A stretch of DNA of 64,000 nt from CAVPCZ01 sp963779225 (GTDB lineage: Bacteria; Bacteroidota; Ignavibacteria; UBA10030; UBA6906): positions 186,001-250,000 of the forward strand of contig CAVZWW010000001.1 of the NCBI GenBank assembly GCA_963779225.1, in the 5' to 3' direction. This document shows, in pieces, positions 19,097-29,088 of this stretch. Under the pieces are notes generated by a model. It was not told the origin of the DNA. It did no database searches and was given only the letters and a program-made list of their open reading frames with translations. The stretch's first letter is position 1. Every line of letters starts with the position of its first letter. Position numbers and translations under genes: made by a program.

Positions 19097-21772
19097 TTAG
19101 AGAACCCCTCCCCACCAGTACGAGAGTTTCAACATAAAGATATTGTCAGGTGTCACCGTGAACAGGTGGGACATGGAATGTTTGAACTCAAATTCACCCC
19201 CCGGTTCATAATCCGATCTGCTCTGTGTCCACACCAGGTACAGGCTCGAACCGGGCAGGTATTCCCAACGCAGGACGGCATTGCCTCGAAGAGAAAGGAT
19301 ATTGAAGTCGGGGTTGCCGATTGTGGCTGCTGCTGCGGGACCCTGACCATCGGGATCAAGCTCATATCCGAGAACCTCTCCGGTCTCAGAAGTTACAGGC
19401 ACGATGGTGGAACCGTCTTCACCATATTTCATGAAGGTGTACGATTTCGGCCTTACGAGCGCCTTGAAATCGGTATACTTGCCGGATGAAATAAGCGGTT
19501 GCAGATAGACCTGGAAACTCAGTTTCGGATTGATGATCCAGTCGATACGAATATCCGCGGCGAACGTCGTTTGATCAAGGTGTGCAAACACGTAGCGCTT
19601 CCCGTACGTGTCAGGCGCCGTGGGATCAGGCAAAGCACTCACCCATTGGGCCCCGTATTTGTCCCTCGAAAACTGAGGTCCGACGGAGAGGGTGAGTGTT
19701 GGTGTAACCTTGACCTCGACGTTTGTAGTGACAGATCGGGACTCCTGGTTCTCACCCGTTCTGGCAAACCCGACCAGATTGAGTACCCACCAGAGACGAT
19801 TGTCCGTATAGAGAATCAGATTATATGTCCGGGCGATGGGATTCAGCATCAATGGTCCGCCGCGCGTCGCGCGAGCATTGTAGGATTCCGGGTTGTATTG
19901 CAGCGTGAAATTGGCTCCGTACAGCGTGGGAAGTGTGATATAACTTCCCAACCAGTAACCACGTAAGGTATTGTTCCCCCCGAAATCCCAGCTGGCAAAT
20001 GTCGCGGCATTGATTCCTGCATTCAGATAGTATGCAGTCGGCGTGTTCCATCGATAGCCCGTGAAAAAGTGGGCGTTCATCAAATCACTGTAGGGAGCAT
20101 ATCCAAGATCATTTACCTCAAAACGGGGACTTAAAAGTCCGAACGCCGCGTTCATCGTCCACCTGCCGCGGTTCTTGTTGATCATGAGTCTGCCGGCATA
20201 CCCGGTAAGGGATGTGGCGGAACTGTCAACCCCGAGATAGCTCACATCCGGACGCTGGAAGTAGTGTCCCGAGCTCCGCTGGAGGGCGATCATTCTGCTC
20301 TGACTGCCATTCACCCGCGAAAGACCGGCCCATCCGGACAGGACATAGGTCTTTTCTGCGTCCAGAAAGGTCCACCCATCACCCGCTGCGACGACGGCGG
20401 AACTGCTGACTGCAGTGCGAAGCGACGGATCTCCGAAGAACCGATTCGTGAATGTCGCGAGGAGACCCACTCCCTGTCTCCCTTCATCAAAGTCCCGCTG
20501 TGTGCGGAGAATGCCGTAATAGGTCAGGGGCTCTGTTTCCACCTGTGTACGTTGACCCCCATTGTCAATTCTCGCAAACTCCCGCTGGGTGATAGCATGC
20601 ACCATACCCACTTTCCATTCGTCAAGAATCCGCCCGGATATCTTGCCCGCTGCGAGAATGTGTGTGCCGGTCGGGGCTTCGGCGTAGTCACTTGGCGGTA
20701 CACTGCCTTGCGGTGCCCGCCCGATCCTCCTGCTATAGAAAATCTCCGGATGCTGCCAGTTGAACATCACCCTGTTGTTCGCACCCCCCTGGCCGAAGCG
20801 GTAGATGTTCACCCCTTCCGTGAAGAATGGACGCTTCTCCTCAAACGAATACTCCACGTCGGTGAGATTCACAATGGCCGGATCAACTTCCACCTGGCCA
20901 AAATCAGGATTGATCGTTCCATTCAGGGTCAGGCTGCTCCCGAGCCCCGCCCTGATGTCAACGCCGCCTCCAAAGAGAAATCTCTTCCCGGGATTGAACG
21001 GATCAGCCGGGTCGTTTCCCACATACTCCGCCTTGCTGGTGACATAGGGCATGACCTCCGTCCGGGCCGAGGGCATGCCTCCCTCCATTCCCACAAGATC
21101 CAGGAACCGTGAAGCAAATCCGCTTTCATTCCGGGGGGTATAAACGATCATATCGGTCTCAGCCCTGCGACTGATGAAACGCTCAACGTTGATTCCCCAT
21201 ACGGGAGAATTGCCTTCGTCAAACCGCAACTGGGAATACGGGATTCTCATTTCCACTGACCATCCGCCTGCATCGATCCCTGCAGCGCCTTCCCACACGG
21301 CATCCCAGGAGAGGTCGTTCGGCTGTTTGACATCGTTTTCGATGAGCCCATCGGCAAGGGCGCCTGCAGCCGAAACGTAGAAGAAGTAGCCGCTCCTTCT
21401 GTCGCGATAGGAATCGAGGTAGAGCACACAGCCATCAGACGGATCTCCCCAGATAAAGTCGCGCCGGACGAGGCGCGCCATGATGGAATCCGGATGCGTG
21501 TCAGCATAACGTGCGGCAAAATACAGTGCGCCGTCGTCGTACGCAATCCACACTTCACTCCGTTGCGAAGGCTCCACCCCCTCATCCGGTTCCTGCTGCA
21601 CCAATCCCGTGTACCCGGGGCGCTGCCAGAACTCCTCAGAAAGGACTCCGTCAATTGAGACATGCCCGGTCAGACGGACGGCGACAACCTGTTGTGCAGG
21701 GGGCGGATTCTGAGCTGTCACTATCGCGTAGCAAAGGCACAGGAGTAGCCAGGGGTACGTTAACCGTTGCAT
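19097..21772 (-). CDS. DUF5916 outer-membrane protein with N-terminal CBM9-like domain
   Basis: 891 residues with a signal peptide (LLLCLCYAIVTAQ). Residues about 30-210 form a carbohydrate-binding family 9-like domain (IDGVLSEEFWQ, SEVWIAYDDGALYFAARYAD, GWSVEMRIPYSQLRF). Residues beyond 230 are a DUF5916 beta-barrel with LGSSLTLNGTINPDFGQVEVDPAIVNLTDVE and EKRPFFTEGVNIYRFGQGG, both hallmarks of the family. It is common in Bacteroidota-type bacteria and probably sits in the outer membrane; the substrate is unknown. It is divergent from the sigma-54-linked small gene. Confidence 0.9.
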   Translation of the reverse strand: MQRLTYPWLLLCLCYAIVTAQNPPPAQQVVAVRLTGHVSIDGVLSEEFWQRPGYTGLVQQEPDEGVEPSQRSEVWIAYDDGALYFAARYADTHPDSIMARLVRRDFIWGDPSDGCVLYLDSYRDRRSGYFFYVSAAGALADGLIENDVKQPNDLSWDAVWEGAAGIDAGGWSVEMRIPYSQLRFDEGNSPVWGINVERFISRRAETDMIVYTPRNESGFASRFLDLVGMEGGMPSARTEVMPYVTSKAEYVGNDPADPFNPGKRFLFGGGVDIRAGLGSSLTLNGTINPDFGQVEVDPAIVNLTDVEYSFEEKRPFFTEGVNIYRFGQGGANNRVMFNWQHPEIFYSRRIGRAPQGSVPPSDYAEAPTGTHILAAGKISGRILDEWKVGMVHAITQREFARIDNGGQRTQVETEPLTYYGILRTQRDFDEGRQGVGLLATFTNRFFGDPSLRTAVSSSAVVAAGDGWTFLDAEKTYVLSGWAGLSRVNGSQSRMIALQRSSGHYFQRPDVSYLGVDSSATSLTGYAGRLMINKNRGRWTMNAAFGLLSPRFEVNDLGYAPYSDLMNAHFFTGYRWNTPTAYYLNAGINAATFASWDFGGNNTLRGYWLGSYITLPTLYGANFTLQYNPESYNARATRGGPLMLNPIARTYNLILYTDNRLWWVLNLVGFARTGENQESRSVTTNVEVKVTPTLTLSVGPQFSRDKYGAQWVSALPDPTAPDTYGKRYVFAHLDQTTFAADIRIDWIINPKLSFQVYLQPLISSGKYTDFKALVRPKSYTFMKYGEDGSTIVPVTSETGEVLGYELDPDGQGPAAAATIGNPDFNILSLRGNAVLRWEYLPGSSLYLVWTQSRSDYEPGGEFEFKHSMSHLFTVTPDNIFMLKLSYWWGGVL

Positions 21773-21939
21773 TGTCCGCCTCCGATTCAGAGAAGAACCA
21801 GGTCTTGTCTACCCTGAATTTACGGCTGTTACAGAAACAGGGAGCAGAATATGCTACCGGCGTCACATAGGCCAGACGAGAAGAGGGTAGAAGAGGATGA
21901 GCTGGAGAGAGGATCGATCCGGCTTCAGCTATTGTGCTT

Positions 21940-21955
21940 TGGCATAAATATTGCA
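21940..21955 (+). promoter_or_regulatory. Sigma-54 (RpoN) promoter, perfect consensus match
   Basis: TGGCATAAATATTGCA matches TGGCAYRNNNNTTGCW at every defined position. The GG and GC doublets are correctly spaced. A transcript would start near 21966, about 45 bases before the ATG of the 60-aa gene at 22011. The site lies in the divergent region next to the DUF5916 gene. Confidence 0.75.
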
Positions 21956-22010
21956 TCATTAAAGCGATGGACAACAGCTGTTTTCGGGGGCACTTAGCAG
22001 AGAAGAAGAG

Positions 22011-22193
22011 ATGACATCACCGGACTACATTAGAATCCTCAAGCTCGACAAGCTTGCCTTAAAGTCCAAGACGTATCCGGACTTCCTCCAGGCGGTGAAA
22101 GGGCGTCTGCAATACGCAAAGAATCTGGGTGTGGAAGGGAGTTTTTCGTTCTTTGTGGAGCGGGCCTGGGGGATGTTCGGAGATGGCAAGTGA
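22011..22193 (+). CDS. 60-aa protein of unknown function behind a sigma-54 promoter
   Basis: The reading frame starts at ATG 22011, preceded by GAAGAAGAG, and encodes a basic, mostly helical peptide (ILKLDKLALKSKTYPDF, then VKGRLQYAKNLGVEG). It has no signal peptide or membrane segment. The main support is its position directly downstream of a perfect sigma-54 site with a normal leader length. I recognise no family. The following 271 bases to the next stop (22464) show no supported gene. Confidence 0.5.
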   Translation: MTSPDYIRILKLDKLALKSKTYPDFLQAVKGRLQYAKNLGVEGSFSFFVERAWGMFGDGK

Positions 22194-22464
22194 ATCGCGC
22201 CGCGGGGAAGTAAAGAGAACTCCATATTAGGCAAACGGTGAATCCAACCCTGAACACCCGCCTGTAAGTGCTGGCCACAGTTGCGCACCTGACGTTTCAC
22301 GCACACCTTTGACGCTCCACGTGCCGGTCACAGGCGATATCCCGACGTCTTTCGTGCAGAGCACCACGAGGATCATCTCAAAGCCGGCCGGCGGTCGAAG
22401 AGTACACGGGCCAACCGCCTGCCAGCTTGAAGTCAAGGAATCCGCCCGGTGAAGACCTCCACCC

Positions 22465-22899
22465 TCACCGGACAACAACCGCCAGTGCCACCTCCTGAAG
22501 CCGCTGTGCAATCGCCGTGAAGACTTCCTCGTCGTTCCGGTATTCCGCTTTCCCTTCGGCAACAAAAAGCTCCGGATTTTCGAATACGAGTTTCACCAGT
22601 GAGGCCTTATACCTCACCGCCGGCGTGTTGCCGGTGCCCGCGAGCTCACTCACCCTGTCATAGATGGCGGGACTCTGCACATCCGGCTGCGCAAGTTTGA
22701 TGAGGGCGACTTCACGCAACGCACTTTCCACGACAGCATCAAGAGGAAAGTGGAGCGATCCCAGGAAATTTCGTTCGTATCGCGGCAGATTGAACTGCCG
22801 GTATGTTGCTGTTGTCGCACATGTTCGCATCACCTCATCAGCCCACAACGGACTGGCTGCGAGGGATGCCGCAATGAGTAATGCGCCCATGGTTTTCAT
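22465..22899 (-). CDS. Small exported protein of unknown function
   Basis: 144 residues with a clear cleavable signal peptide (MKTMGALLIAASLAASPLWA). The mature protein is helical: VESALREVALIKLAQPD, VRYKASLVKLVFENPELF, and EEVFTAIAQRLQEVALAVVV at the end. Two Cys residues are not arranged as a known motif. It resembles small periplasmic helical proteins, but I cannot assign a family. It stands alone. Confidence 0.6.
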   Translation of the reverse strand: MKTMGALLIAASLAASPLWADEVMRTCATTATYRQFNLPRYERNFLGSLHFPLDAVVESALREVALIKLAQPDVQSPAIYDRVSELAGTGNTPAVRYKASLVKLVFENPELFVAEGKAEYRNDEEVFTAIAQRLQEVALAVVVR

Positions 22900-23572
22900 G
22901 GCACCCTCACGAAATTGTGTGTGAAAGAACTCCCCTCTTTTTCATAAGACGAAGGACGAAAGCGAATGTTACACCCATCCAGAGAATCTGGTTGATGCTG
23001 GCATCGCGACGTTGTTCTGTACACGATCTCCTGATGAACGAACCTTCTCCTTCAGGAAATCGCCGCAGTGCTTGCTGACTGTATGAATCCAAGAGTCTTA
23101 GACCCTCTTTCCCGCTTCGATACGACCCGCCAATCCACGGACGGGGAGATCCACCCCTGACGGTGGCATGTCTCAACAATGCAGGATTCCTGGAGGCGTC
23201 AGTCAGAACCGTAGACGTCTGCGTCAGGGTGCTCCTGCATTTGGATTCACTCTTCGCATTGTGTGGTCCCGACGAACCTATGTGTGACCATAGGGATGCC
23301 GATCCATCGGATCCGCCCTATATCCGGCCGCGCGGTGAATTGCGCGTTCCCCTTTTTGTCCAGGGAACGGTCAGAACGACCTCCTCTCCGGAACAGTATT
23401 GCCCCGTCCGCTGTCTGCCGGCAATTACTCCTCCAAGCAGCTGTCATCACATGAGTTGCGCGCAGAGTTTACCCCGGAAGGACGCGGTGTGCACTGGTTG
23501 GGGGTGGCATACGTTTTGCGATATGGAGATCGGGTATTCCATGAACGGTGCCGGAATACATGGAGGAGACTT
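22900..23572. other. Gene-poor stretch upstream of the phosphoribosyltransferase fusion
   Basis: About 670 bases without a supported gene. Open frames here have compositionally odd translations and no Shine-Dalgarno sites. An inverted repeat TCCTGA...TCAGGA lies near 23030-23056. The promoter of the gene starting at 23573 must be here, but I cannot place it. Confidence 0.4.
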
Positions 23573-24784
23573 GTGAAAGCACAACCATCCAGTAATCTGT
23601 TCGAGGTTTACGGCCGGATTCACGGACTCGAACATGTCTACTTCTGCTCCTACCATCATACGGTGCGTGCCGGGCATCAGGACATGATCTCGCAGTACCT
23701 CCGTGATTTCAACGAAGGGATTGAACCACAGACTTCGCGCTGGATTTCCTTTGCCGCGCCGTTGATTTGCAGCGCCGGACCGTTCGATGTTGTCGTTCGC
23801 GTTTTACGCAGCGGGGAACTTGCGGCAGACGGGATATCCACACTGGACCGTTTGTGCAAAACCATTGCACTGGAAAGTGGTGCGACATACGCGCCCGGAC
23901 GGCTTGTCAAGACCAGAACAACACGAACCCTACAGGGACTGGGTGGTCGTGCAGCGCATCGGAAGGAACTCGACGGCGCCTATGTTTTCGATGGAACGGC
24001 GATCAAGGCCGGTGCACGGATTCTGGTCGTGGACGACATTCTGACAACCGGATCAACTCTCGAAGTAGTTTCATCTGCAATCAAGAAATCACTTCCTGAC
24101 TCCGAGATTGCCGGCTTTGTCCTTGGCAAAACCGACGCGATGTCATCCAATGCTCACCTTGACCCGGGGTTCTTTGTCGCTCCTGAAGACAACCCCGGGG
24201 CTGATCCCGGAGAGATCACGCGCATGAAAGCATCCGCGACACGGAAAGCGCCGCAGCGAAAGTCCCCGGTGCAAAAGAAACGGAGACCGATGCCTCCCGC
24301 GAAGGTGCCGGTCCCTGCAACGAAGGAAAAATCGTCTGTTATGGTCTATGTGTTTAGCTTCGCCCTGGCTTTCGTCATTCTCGGAGCCATTGTTCCACTC
24401 CGTTCCGGCAGGACCACCCTGCCGGCGGAATCAGCGGTGCTTGAATCTTTTCCCCCGCCGGAACTGATGTCGCATGAAATTCAGCAGACCGGGGTTTCTG
24501 CGGAGAGCCCCCGTACTTCTGCGGAGAATTCTCGCCCCGCCCCTGAGAGGAAGAATCTGCGTCCTGGAATCGTCAACGTTCCGGCGGTAGGGCTCAGAAG
24601 GAATCACTCTCTGGAGTCGAAGATTATTCCGAAGGCGGGGGTTCGCCAGGGCGAAAAGATCGAAATCGTGAGTAGATTCTCACCTGAAAGCGGTCCCGGC
24701 TGGCTCCAGGTTCGCACGAAATCCGGCAAGGTTGGCTGGATCATTGCCTCGGGAGTGAGGGAGAAGAGTGCGAAGAGGCTGTAA
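23573..24784 (+). CDS. ComF-like phosphoribosyltransferase fused to a membrane helix and an SH3-like domain
   Basis: 403 residues from GTG 23573, which has GGAGGAG at 23562-23568; the frame stays open further upstream but that part does not look coding. Residues 1-200 are a type I phosphoribosyltransferase-like domain with the PRPP loop ARILVVDDILTTGSTLEVV (about 148-166) and a Cys near the start (EHVYFCSYHH). A Lys/Pro-rich linker leads to one membrane helix (about 256-275). Residues about 333-395 form an SH3b-like domain (GLRRNHSLESKIIPKAG, GPGWLQVRTKSGKVGWI). If the helix inserts normally, the transferase is cytoplasmic and the SH3b part periplasmic, where it could bind peptidoglycan. Exact activity is unknown. 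Confidence 0.78.
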   Translation: MKAQPSSNLFEVYGRIHGLEHVYFCSYHHTVRAGHQDMISQYLRDFNEGIEPQTSRWISFAAPLICSAGPFDVVVRVLRSGELAADGISTLDRLCKTIALESGATYAPGRLVKTRTTRTLQGLGGRAAHRKELDGAYVFDGTAIKAGARILVVDDILTTGSTLEVVSSAIKKSLPDSEIAGFVLGKTDAMSSNAHLDPGFFVAPEDNPGADPGEITRMKASATRKAPQRKSPVQKKRRPMPPAKVPVPATKEKSSVMVYVFSFALAFVILGAIVPLRSGRTTLPAESAVLESFPPPELMSHEIQQTGVSAESPRTSAENSRPAPERKNLRPGIVNVPAVGLRRNHSLESKIIPKAGVRQGEKIEIVSRFSPESGPGWLQVRTKSGKVGWIIASGVREKSAKRL

Positions 24785-24797
24785 TCAGGTGATGCTC

Positions 24798-24822
24798 AAT
24801 CCCGGGCTCCTCTCCCGGGATT
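24798..24822. terminator. Perfect 9-bp hairpin between convergent genes
   Basis: AATCCCGGG, a 7-base loop CTCCTCT, and CCCGGGATT form a perfect stem 13 bp after the upstream stop. There is no T run longer than three on the plus strand. Its place between convergent genes suggests a bidirectional terminator. Confidence 0.55.
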
Positions 24823-24937
24823 TCCGCGACTGAGCTGGCGTGATGCGGCTTTTCGTCTGCATGGACAGACAGACACGTACACCGGGGTACCGGAAAAGAG
24901 GGGATACCCGGGCAGTAGGCCGGGAAGCGATAGAAGC

Positions 24938-27334
24938 TTATCGCAGAAGGAGCATTTTCTTATTGGAAGTGAAGTTGCCTGCCTGGAGCCGGTACACATA
25001 TACACCGGTGGCCGCCCGTCCTGCCTCAAAAACCACTCTGTATGCCCCCGGCGAATGACGCTCGTTCACCAGCAGAGCAACTTCCCGGCCGAGAAGATCA
25101 AACACACGAAGTGTCACCTTCGCATCCTCTCCTACTTCATACCTGATCTCCGTGCTGGGGTTGAACGGGTTCGGGAAGTTCTGATCCAGCCCGAAGCGGA
25201 ATGGTTGCTCGGGCTCTCCGGACACTCCGGTCACGCTCGTGCCGGTCTGGAAACGCCCCTCCGCAGACCAATCGCTCTCCCCGAAAGGGTTCACCGAAGC
25301 CACGTTCCACGTGAAGATTCTTGATGCCGTGAGGACGGTGGTGCTGGAGACCGAGGTGTCCGCGGTAGTCGTGTCCAGTACGGTCACACGTGTCACATTG
25401 TCGATCACCCTGAGCCTGTACGATGTCGCCCCGTTCGCTGCCCACCGGAATGTTGGCAAACGGGGGATGTTGATCTTATTGAGCGGGGAAAGAAGATCCG
25501 GTGGCAGTAGCCAGCCTGTGGTGAAACTGCGTATCGCCGATACCGGACTCTCGGCTGCCTGACTTCCCGCAATCACACGCCAGTAATACGTCTTCTGTGC
25601 CTTGAGCCCGGTGGGAACGGCGAAGGTGTCCCGGCTGAACCCGTCTGACAACATCTGCCCGACGGCAAAGGCGGCGGTGCTATCCAGCTGTACGCGGTAC
25701 AGGATGGCGCCTGTCGGTCTCTGCCAGACGAGGGGGTCACCTTTCTTGTACGCCATGCTTCCCTCGGCCGGCGAAATCAACAGAGGCGCGGCAAGCGGCA
25801 CACTGGCCGTCACAATGGAGCTGACGGCGCTTTCGTTATTGTTCTTGTCAAGCGCTGATACGGCATAGGAGTATTGCGCGCTGGCGGAGTCGACCCGTGC
25901 GGGAGGTGTGCCTTCATTCTGGCCGGTGATCATGATCATATTCCGCGGGTTCTCCGGATCAGCCGGCAAGGGAAGAGCCGACCTGAAGCGGTATACGATA
26001 TATCTCACAGCGGTGTCTCCATCTGATGCCGGACCCGGGGGCAGCCAGCGAAGAGTGTACAATCCCGAAGCGCCGTCCAACACCATCTGGAGACCCGTCG
26101 GCGGATTGGGAGGTGAGGTTTCCTTCCAGCTCATCACGGGGACGACGGATGGATACCTGAAGACATCCATTGTCAGTGCATCCACGATGCCGCCATCATT
26201 GGTGCGAAGATTGTACGCCCGGAACTGTACGCTCCCCTGGACGTTTCCGGTGGTTTGATTGAAACGGATCTGTCTGGTGATCTCACCTGCAGCCCACCCG
26301 GACAGGCTTATCTTGTAGTCGGCGTTTCCCGTGTACACATGCCGGCCATTCCGTTGACCTGCCCACCAGGTTTGGAGTGTGGAATAATCCTGACCGCCTC
26401 CGAAAGCCCAATACAGCTGGGGAACCACATAGTCAACATACTGTCCCTGGAGCCAGGCTGTGGGATCGCAATAGATATCGTTGTACGAGCTGAGACCGGT
26501 GATGCCGCTCGGGACGTTCTGTTTCCAGATGCCGAAAGGACTCACCCCGAACTTCAACCAGGGTTTGACGGCCTGGATGCTGTCGTACACCTGGCGGATC
26601 ATCAGATTGACGTTGTCCCGTCTCCAGTACGCCAGGCTGTCCCAGGAGAATCCCCGGGGATAGGCCGCCCAGGTGGATGAGTCCTGTCTGGCAAAACTAT
26701 GCTCGGGGTAGGGATAGAAATAGTCGTCAAAATGGACACCGTCGATCCCGTATCGGCGCACGACATCGGACACCACATTCGATACGTGGTCGCGCACTTC
26801 GGGCCGTCCGGGGTTCAACAGGTAGTAGCCGTCGGGGCATCTGATCACCCACTCGGGATGCTGCTCAACGACATGGCTGGGGTGGCGTGCATAGCTCACG
26901 TCCTGCCGATATGCACGATAGGGATTGAACCATGCATGCAGTTCCATTCCGCGGGCGTGTGCCTCCGCGACGGCAAACGCCAGAGGATCGTAGGGCGGGG
27001 CAGGTCCTGTTCCCTGAGCCCCTGTGAGCCAGTACGACCAGGGTTCCAACGACGAAGGGTAAAGTGCGTCACACTCCGGTCGGACCTGGAAGAACACGGC
27101 GTTGAAACCGGTGGCTGCAAACAGATCAAGCAGCGCTATCAAGGAATCGCGTTGCTGTTGTGGTGTGAGAGTCGGGGAGAGCGGCCAGTCATAGTTCAGT
27201 ACTGAGGCTATCCAGACCCCGCGGAGTTCTCTTTTTGCCCCTGCAAATGCCGGCTGGGCGGGCGATTCCTGCGTGGGGAGAAACAGGAGAACGGTCGCAG
27301 CCAGAAGTGATAACAAGCGGTATTGAAATCTCAT
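24938..27334 (-). CDS. Secreted family-10-like glycosidase (GHL10/DUF187) with T9SS sorting domain
   Basis: 798 residues from ATG 27334, which has GGGAGGATG upstream and is followed by a signal peptide (LLSLLAATVLLFLPTQESPAQ). Residues ~40-390 are the GHL10 TIM barrel (KRELRGVWIASVLNYDWP, GFNAVFFQVRPECDALYPS, ELHAWFNPYR, YGIDGVHFDDYFYPYP). FnIII-like modules follow, then a linker and a C-terminal type A sorting domain (QNFPNPFNPSTEIRYEV, ending ATGVYVYRLQAGNFTS). The protein should be secreted through the type IX system and anchored or released at the surface. GHL10 members are thought to act on peptidoglycan-like or other glycans; the substrate is not evident. Confidence 0.93.
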   Translation of the reverse strand: MRFQYRLLSLLAATVLLFLPTQESPAQPAFAGAKRELRGVWIASVLNYDWPLSPTLTPQQQRDSLIALLDLFAATGFNAVFFQVRPECDALYPSSLEPWSYWLTGAQGTGPAPPYDPLAFAVAEAHARGMELHAWFNPYRAYRQDVSYARHPSHVVEQHPEWVIRCPDGYYLLNPGRPEVRDHVSNVVSDVVRRYGIDGVHFDDYFYPYPEHSFARQDSSTWAAYPRGFSWDSLAYWRRDNVNLMIRQVYDSIQAVKPWLKFGVSPFGIWKQNVPSGITGLSSYNDIYCDPTAWLQGQYVDYVVPQLYWAFGGGQDYSTLQTWWAGQRNGRHVYTGNADYKISLSGWAAGEITRQIRFNQTTGNVQGSVQFRAYNLRTNDGGIVDALTMDVFRYPSVVPVMSWKETSPPNPPTGLQMVLDGASGLYTLRWLPPGPASDGDTAVRYIVYRFRSALPLPADPENPRNMIMITGQNEGTPPARVDSASAQYSYAVSALDKNNNESAVSSIVTASVPLAAPLLISPAEGSMAYKKGDPLVWQRPTGAILYRVQLDSTAAFAVGQMLSDGFSRDTFAVPTGLKAQKTYYWRVIAGSQAAESPVSAIRSFTTGWLLPPDLLSPLNKINIPRLPTFRWAANGATSYRLRVIDNVTRVTVLDTTTADTSVSSTTVLTASRIFTWNVASVNPFGESDWSAEGRFQTGTSVTGVSGEPEQPFRFGLDQNFPNPFNPSTEIRYEVGEDAKVTLRVFDLLGREVALLVNERHSPGAYRVVFEAGRAATGVYVYRLQAGNFTSNKKMLLLR

Positions 27335-27606
27335 GATCTCATCCTCCCGAATATGCATTGCCAGATTAAAGTACTGTTCTTTCCCGAGAAAAGGAAGACG
27401 TTGAAGCCGGAGGTTTAGTCCCTTTTTCATCCTTTTGGTTGATTGAAGTGTTGTCTTCTCTTACGTAGGTTCAGAAGGAAGACCCGAAAAACGTTTCAGG
27501 GGCAGTACGCTCTCACGGCGAAGGGGATATCTTGGGCAAATGGCTCAAGACTTCCGTTTCGCCATAGACTGCTACACCGCACACCTTCTCTGCGAAGAGG
27601 TACAGG

Positions 27607-29088
27607 ATGAAAATCCTTCTTGTTTGTCCCGAATATCCGGATACATTCTGGTCCTTCAAGCACGCCCTCCGGTTCGTCTCCAAGCGGGTCGGACAACCCC
27701 CTCTGGGTTTGTTGACTGTAGCCTCTCTCCTTCCTGTTGAATGGGAGAAGAAGCTGGTCGATCTCAATCTGGGCGCGCTTGCGGACGAAGACCTCCGGTG
27801 GGCCGACTATGTCTTTCTCGGCGGGATGTCTGTCCAGGCGGATTCCGCCCGGGAGGTTATTGCACGCTGCAATGCAGCCGGAACCAGAATTGTTGCCGGG
27901 GGGCCTCTGTTTACCGCACGCCATGAGGAGTTCCCTGGTGTGGATCATTTTGTTCTGAACGAGGCGGAGATTACTCTGCCGCGGTTTCTCGATGATCTGC
28001 GGCTGGGGCGGCCCGGGCCACTGTATACAACCGAAGAATGGGCGGATCTTGGCACAACGCCTTTGCCGATGTGGAAATTGATCGACAGCCGTCAGTACGC
28101 CACCATGAATATCCAGTATTCACGCGGCTGCCCGTACGACTGTGAGTTCTGCGACATCACGGTTCTCTACGGACACCTGCCGCGCACGAAGTCCGGCGCC
28201 CAGGTAGTCGCGGAAATGGATGCCCTGTACAGGTGCGGCTGGCGCGGCCATCTCTTCTTCGTGGATGACAACTTCATCGGAAACAGGGTGAAACTGAAGA
28301 ACGATGTCCTGCCGCGGATCATCCGGTGGATGGACGAAATGCACCATCCATTCACACTGGGGACCGAGGCTTCCCTCAATCTCTCCGATGACCCTGAGTT
28401 GCTGGATCTCATGGTCCGGGCGGGGTTCGAGGAGGTGTTCGTCGGCATCGAAACCCCGAATGCGGAGAGTCTGGAGGAATGCAAAAAGATTACCAACAAG
28501 AACCGGGATCTTATTGCGAGCATCAAAAAACTCCAGAAGGCCGGCTTGCAGGTCCAGGGAGGCTTTATTGTGGGATTCGACCACGACCCTCTGTCTATCT
28601 TTGACACCCTGATCCGGTTCATCAAGGATAGCGGCATAGTTGTTGCGATGGTGGGACTGCTCAATGCTCCGATCAACTCGCGACTGCATAAGCGGCTGGG
28701 AAAAGAGGACAGGCTGTTGAAGGTATTCACAGGGAACAATACAGACTTTTCGATGAACTTCATCCCGAAGATGAACCCCCAGACGCTTGCGGACGGCTAC
28801 AGGAGGATCCTTGCGACAATCTACTCCCCGAAGGAATACTACCAGAGGGTCACGGAATTTCTCAGGACCCATGAACCGTTACAGCAGCACAAAGCGCCCC
28901 TGCGGCTTTCACAGCTGCGCGCGTTGTCCCGGTCGATGCTCCTGCTCGGCGTCATCGGGAAAGAGCGGCTTTATTACTGGAAGCTCTTCTTCTGGTCGCT
29001 GTTCCGCCGGCCTCGTCTCTTTTCAACGGCCATTACGCTCGCCATCTACGGGTTCCACTTCCGGCGGGTGTTTGAGCAGCATTTCTGA
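27607..29088 (+). CDS. B12-binding radical SAM protein, DUF4070 type
   Basis: 493 residues from ATG 27607 with AAGAGG upstream. An N-terminal cobalamin-binding Rossmann-like part (MKILLVCPEYPDTFWSFKHAL, PPLGLLTVASLLP, VFLGGMSVQADSAREVI) is followed by the radical SAM cluster motif RGCPYDCEFCDI near residue 180, then FFVDDNFIGN and EVFVGIETPNAESLEECKK. The C-terminal part (KEYYQRVTEFLR) is DUF4070. Such enzymes often methylate unactivated carbons of lipids or pigments. The stop is directly abutted by the stop of the convergent lipoprotein gene. Confidence 0.92.
   Translation: MKILLVCPEYPDTFWSFKHALRFVSKRVGQPPLGLLTVASLLPVEWEKKLVDLNLGALADEDLRWADYVFLGGMSVQADSAREVIARCNAAGTRIVAGGPLFTARHEEFPGVDHFVLNEAEITLPRFLDDLRLGRPGPLYTTEEWADLGTTPLPMWKLIDSRQYATMNIQYSRGCPYDCEFCDITVLYGHLPRTKSGAQVVAEMDALYRCGWRGHLFFVDDNFIGNRVKLKNDVLPRIIRWMDEMHHPFTLGTEASLNLSDDPELLDLMVRAGFEEVFVGIETPNAESLEECKKITNKNRDLIASIKKLQKAGLQVQGGFIVGFDHDPLSIFDTLIRFIKDSGIVVAMVGLLNAPINSRLHKRLGKEDRLLKVFTGNNTDFSMNFIPKMNPQTLADGYRRILATIYSPKEYYQRVTEFLRTHEPLQQHKAPLRLSQLRALSRSMLLLGVIGKERLYYWKLFFWSLFRRPRLFSTAITLAIYGFHFRRVFEQHF

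Noticed and set aside
22227..22565. 112-aa minus-strand ORF after the sigma-54-linked gene
   Set aside because: No ribosome site, odd composition and overlap with the exported-protein gene.
23163..23576. 137-aa plus-strand ORF before the phosphoribosyltransferase fusion
   Set aside because: Cys/Pro-rich translation without motif; no Shine-Dalgarno site.
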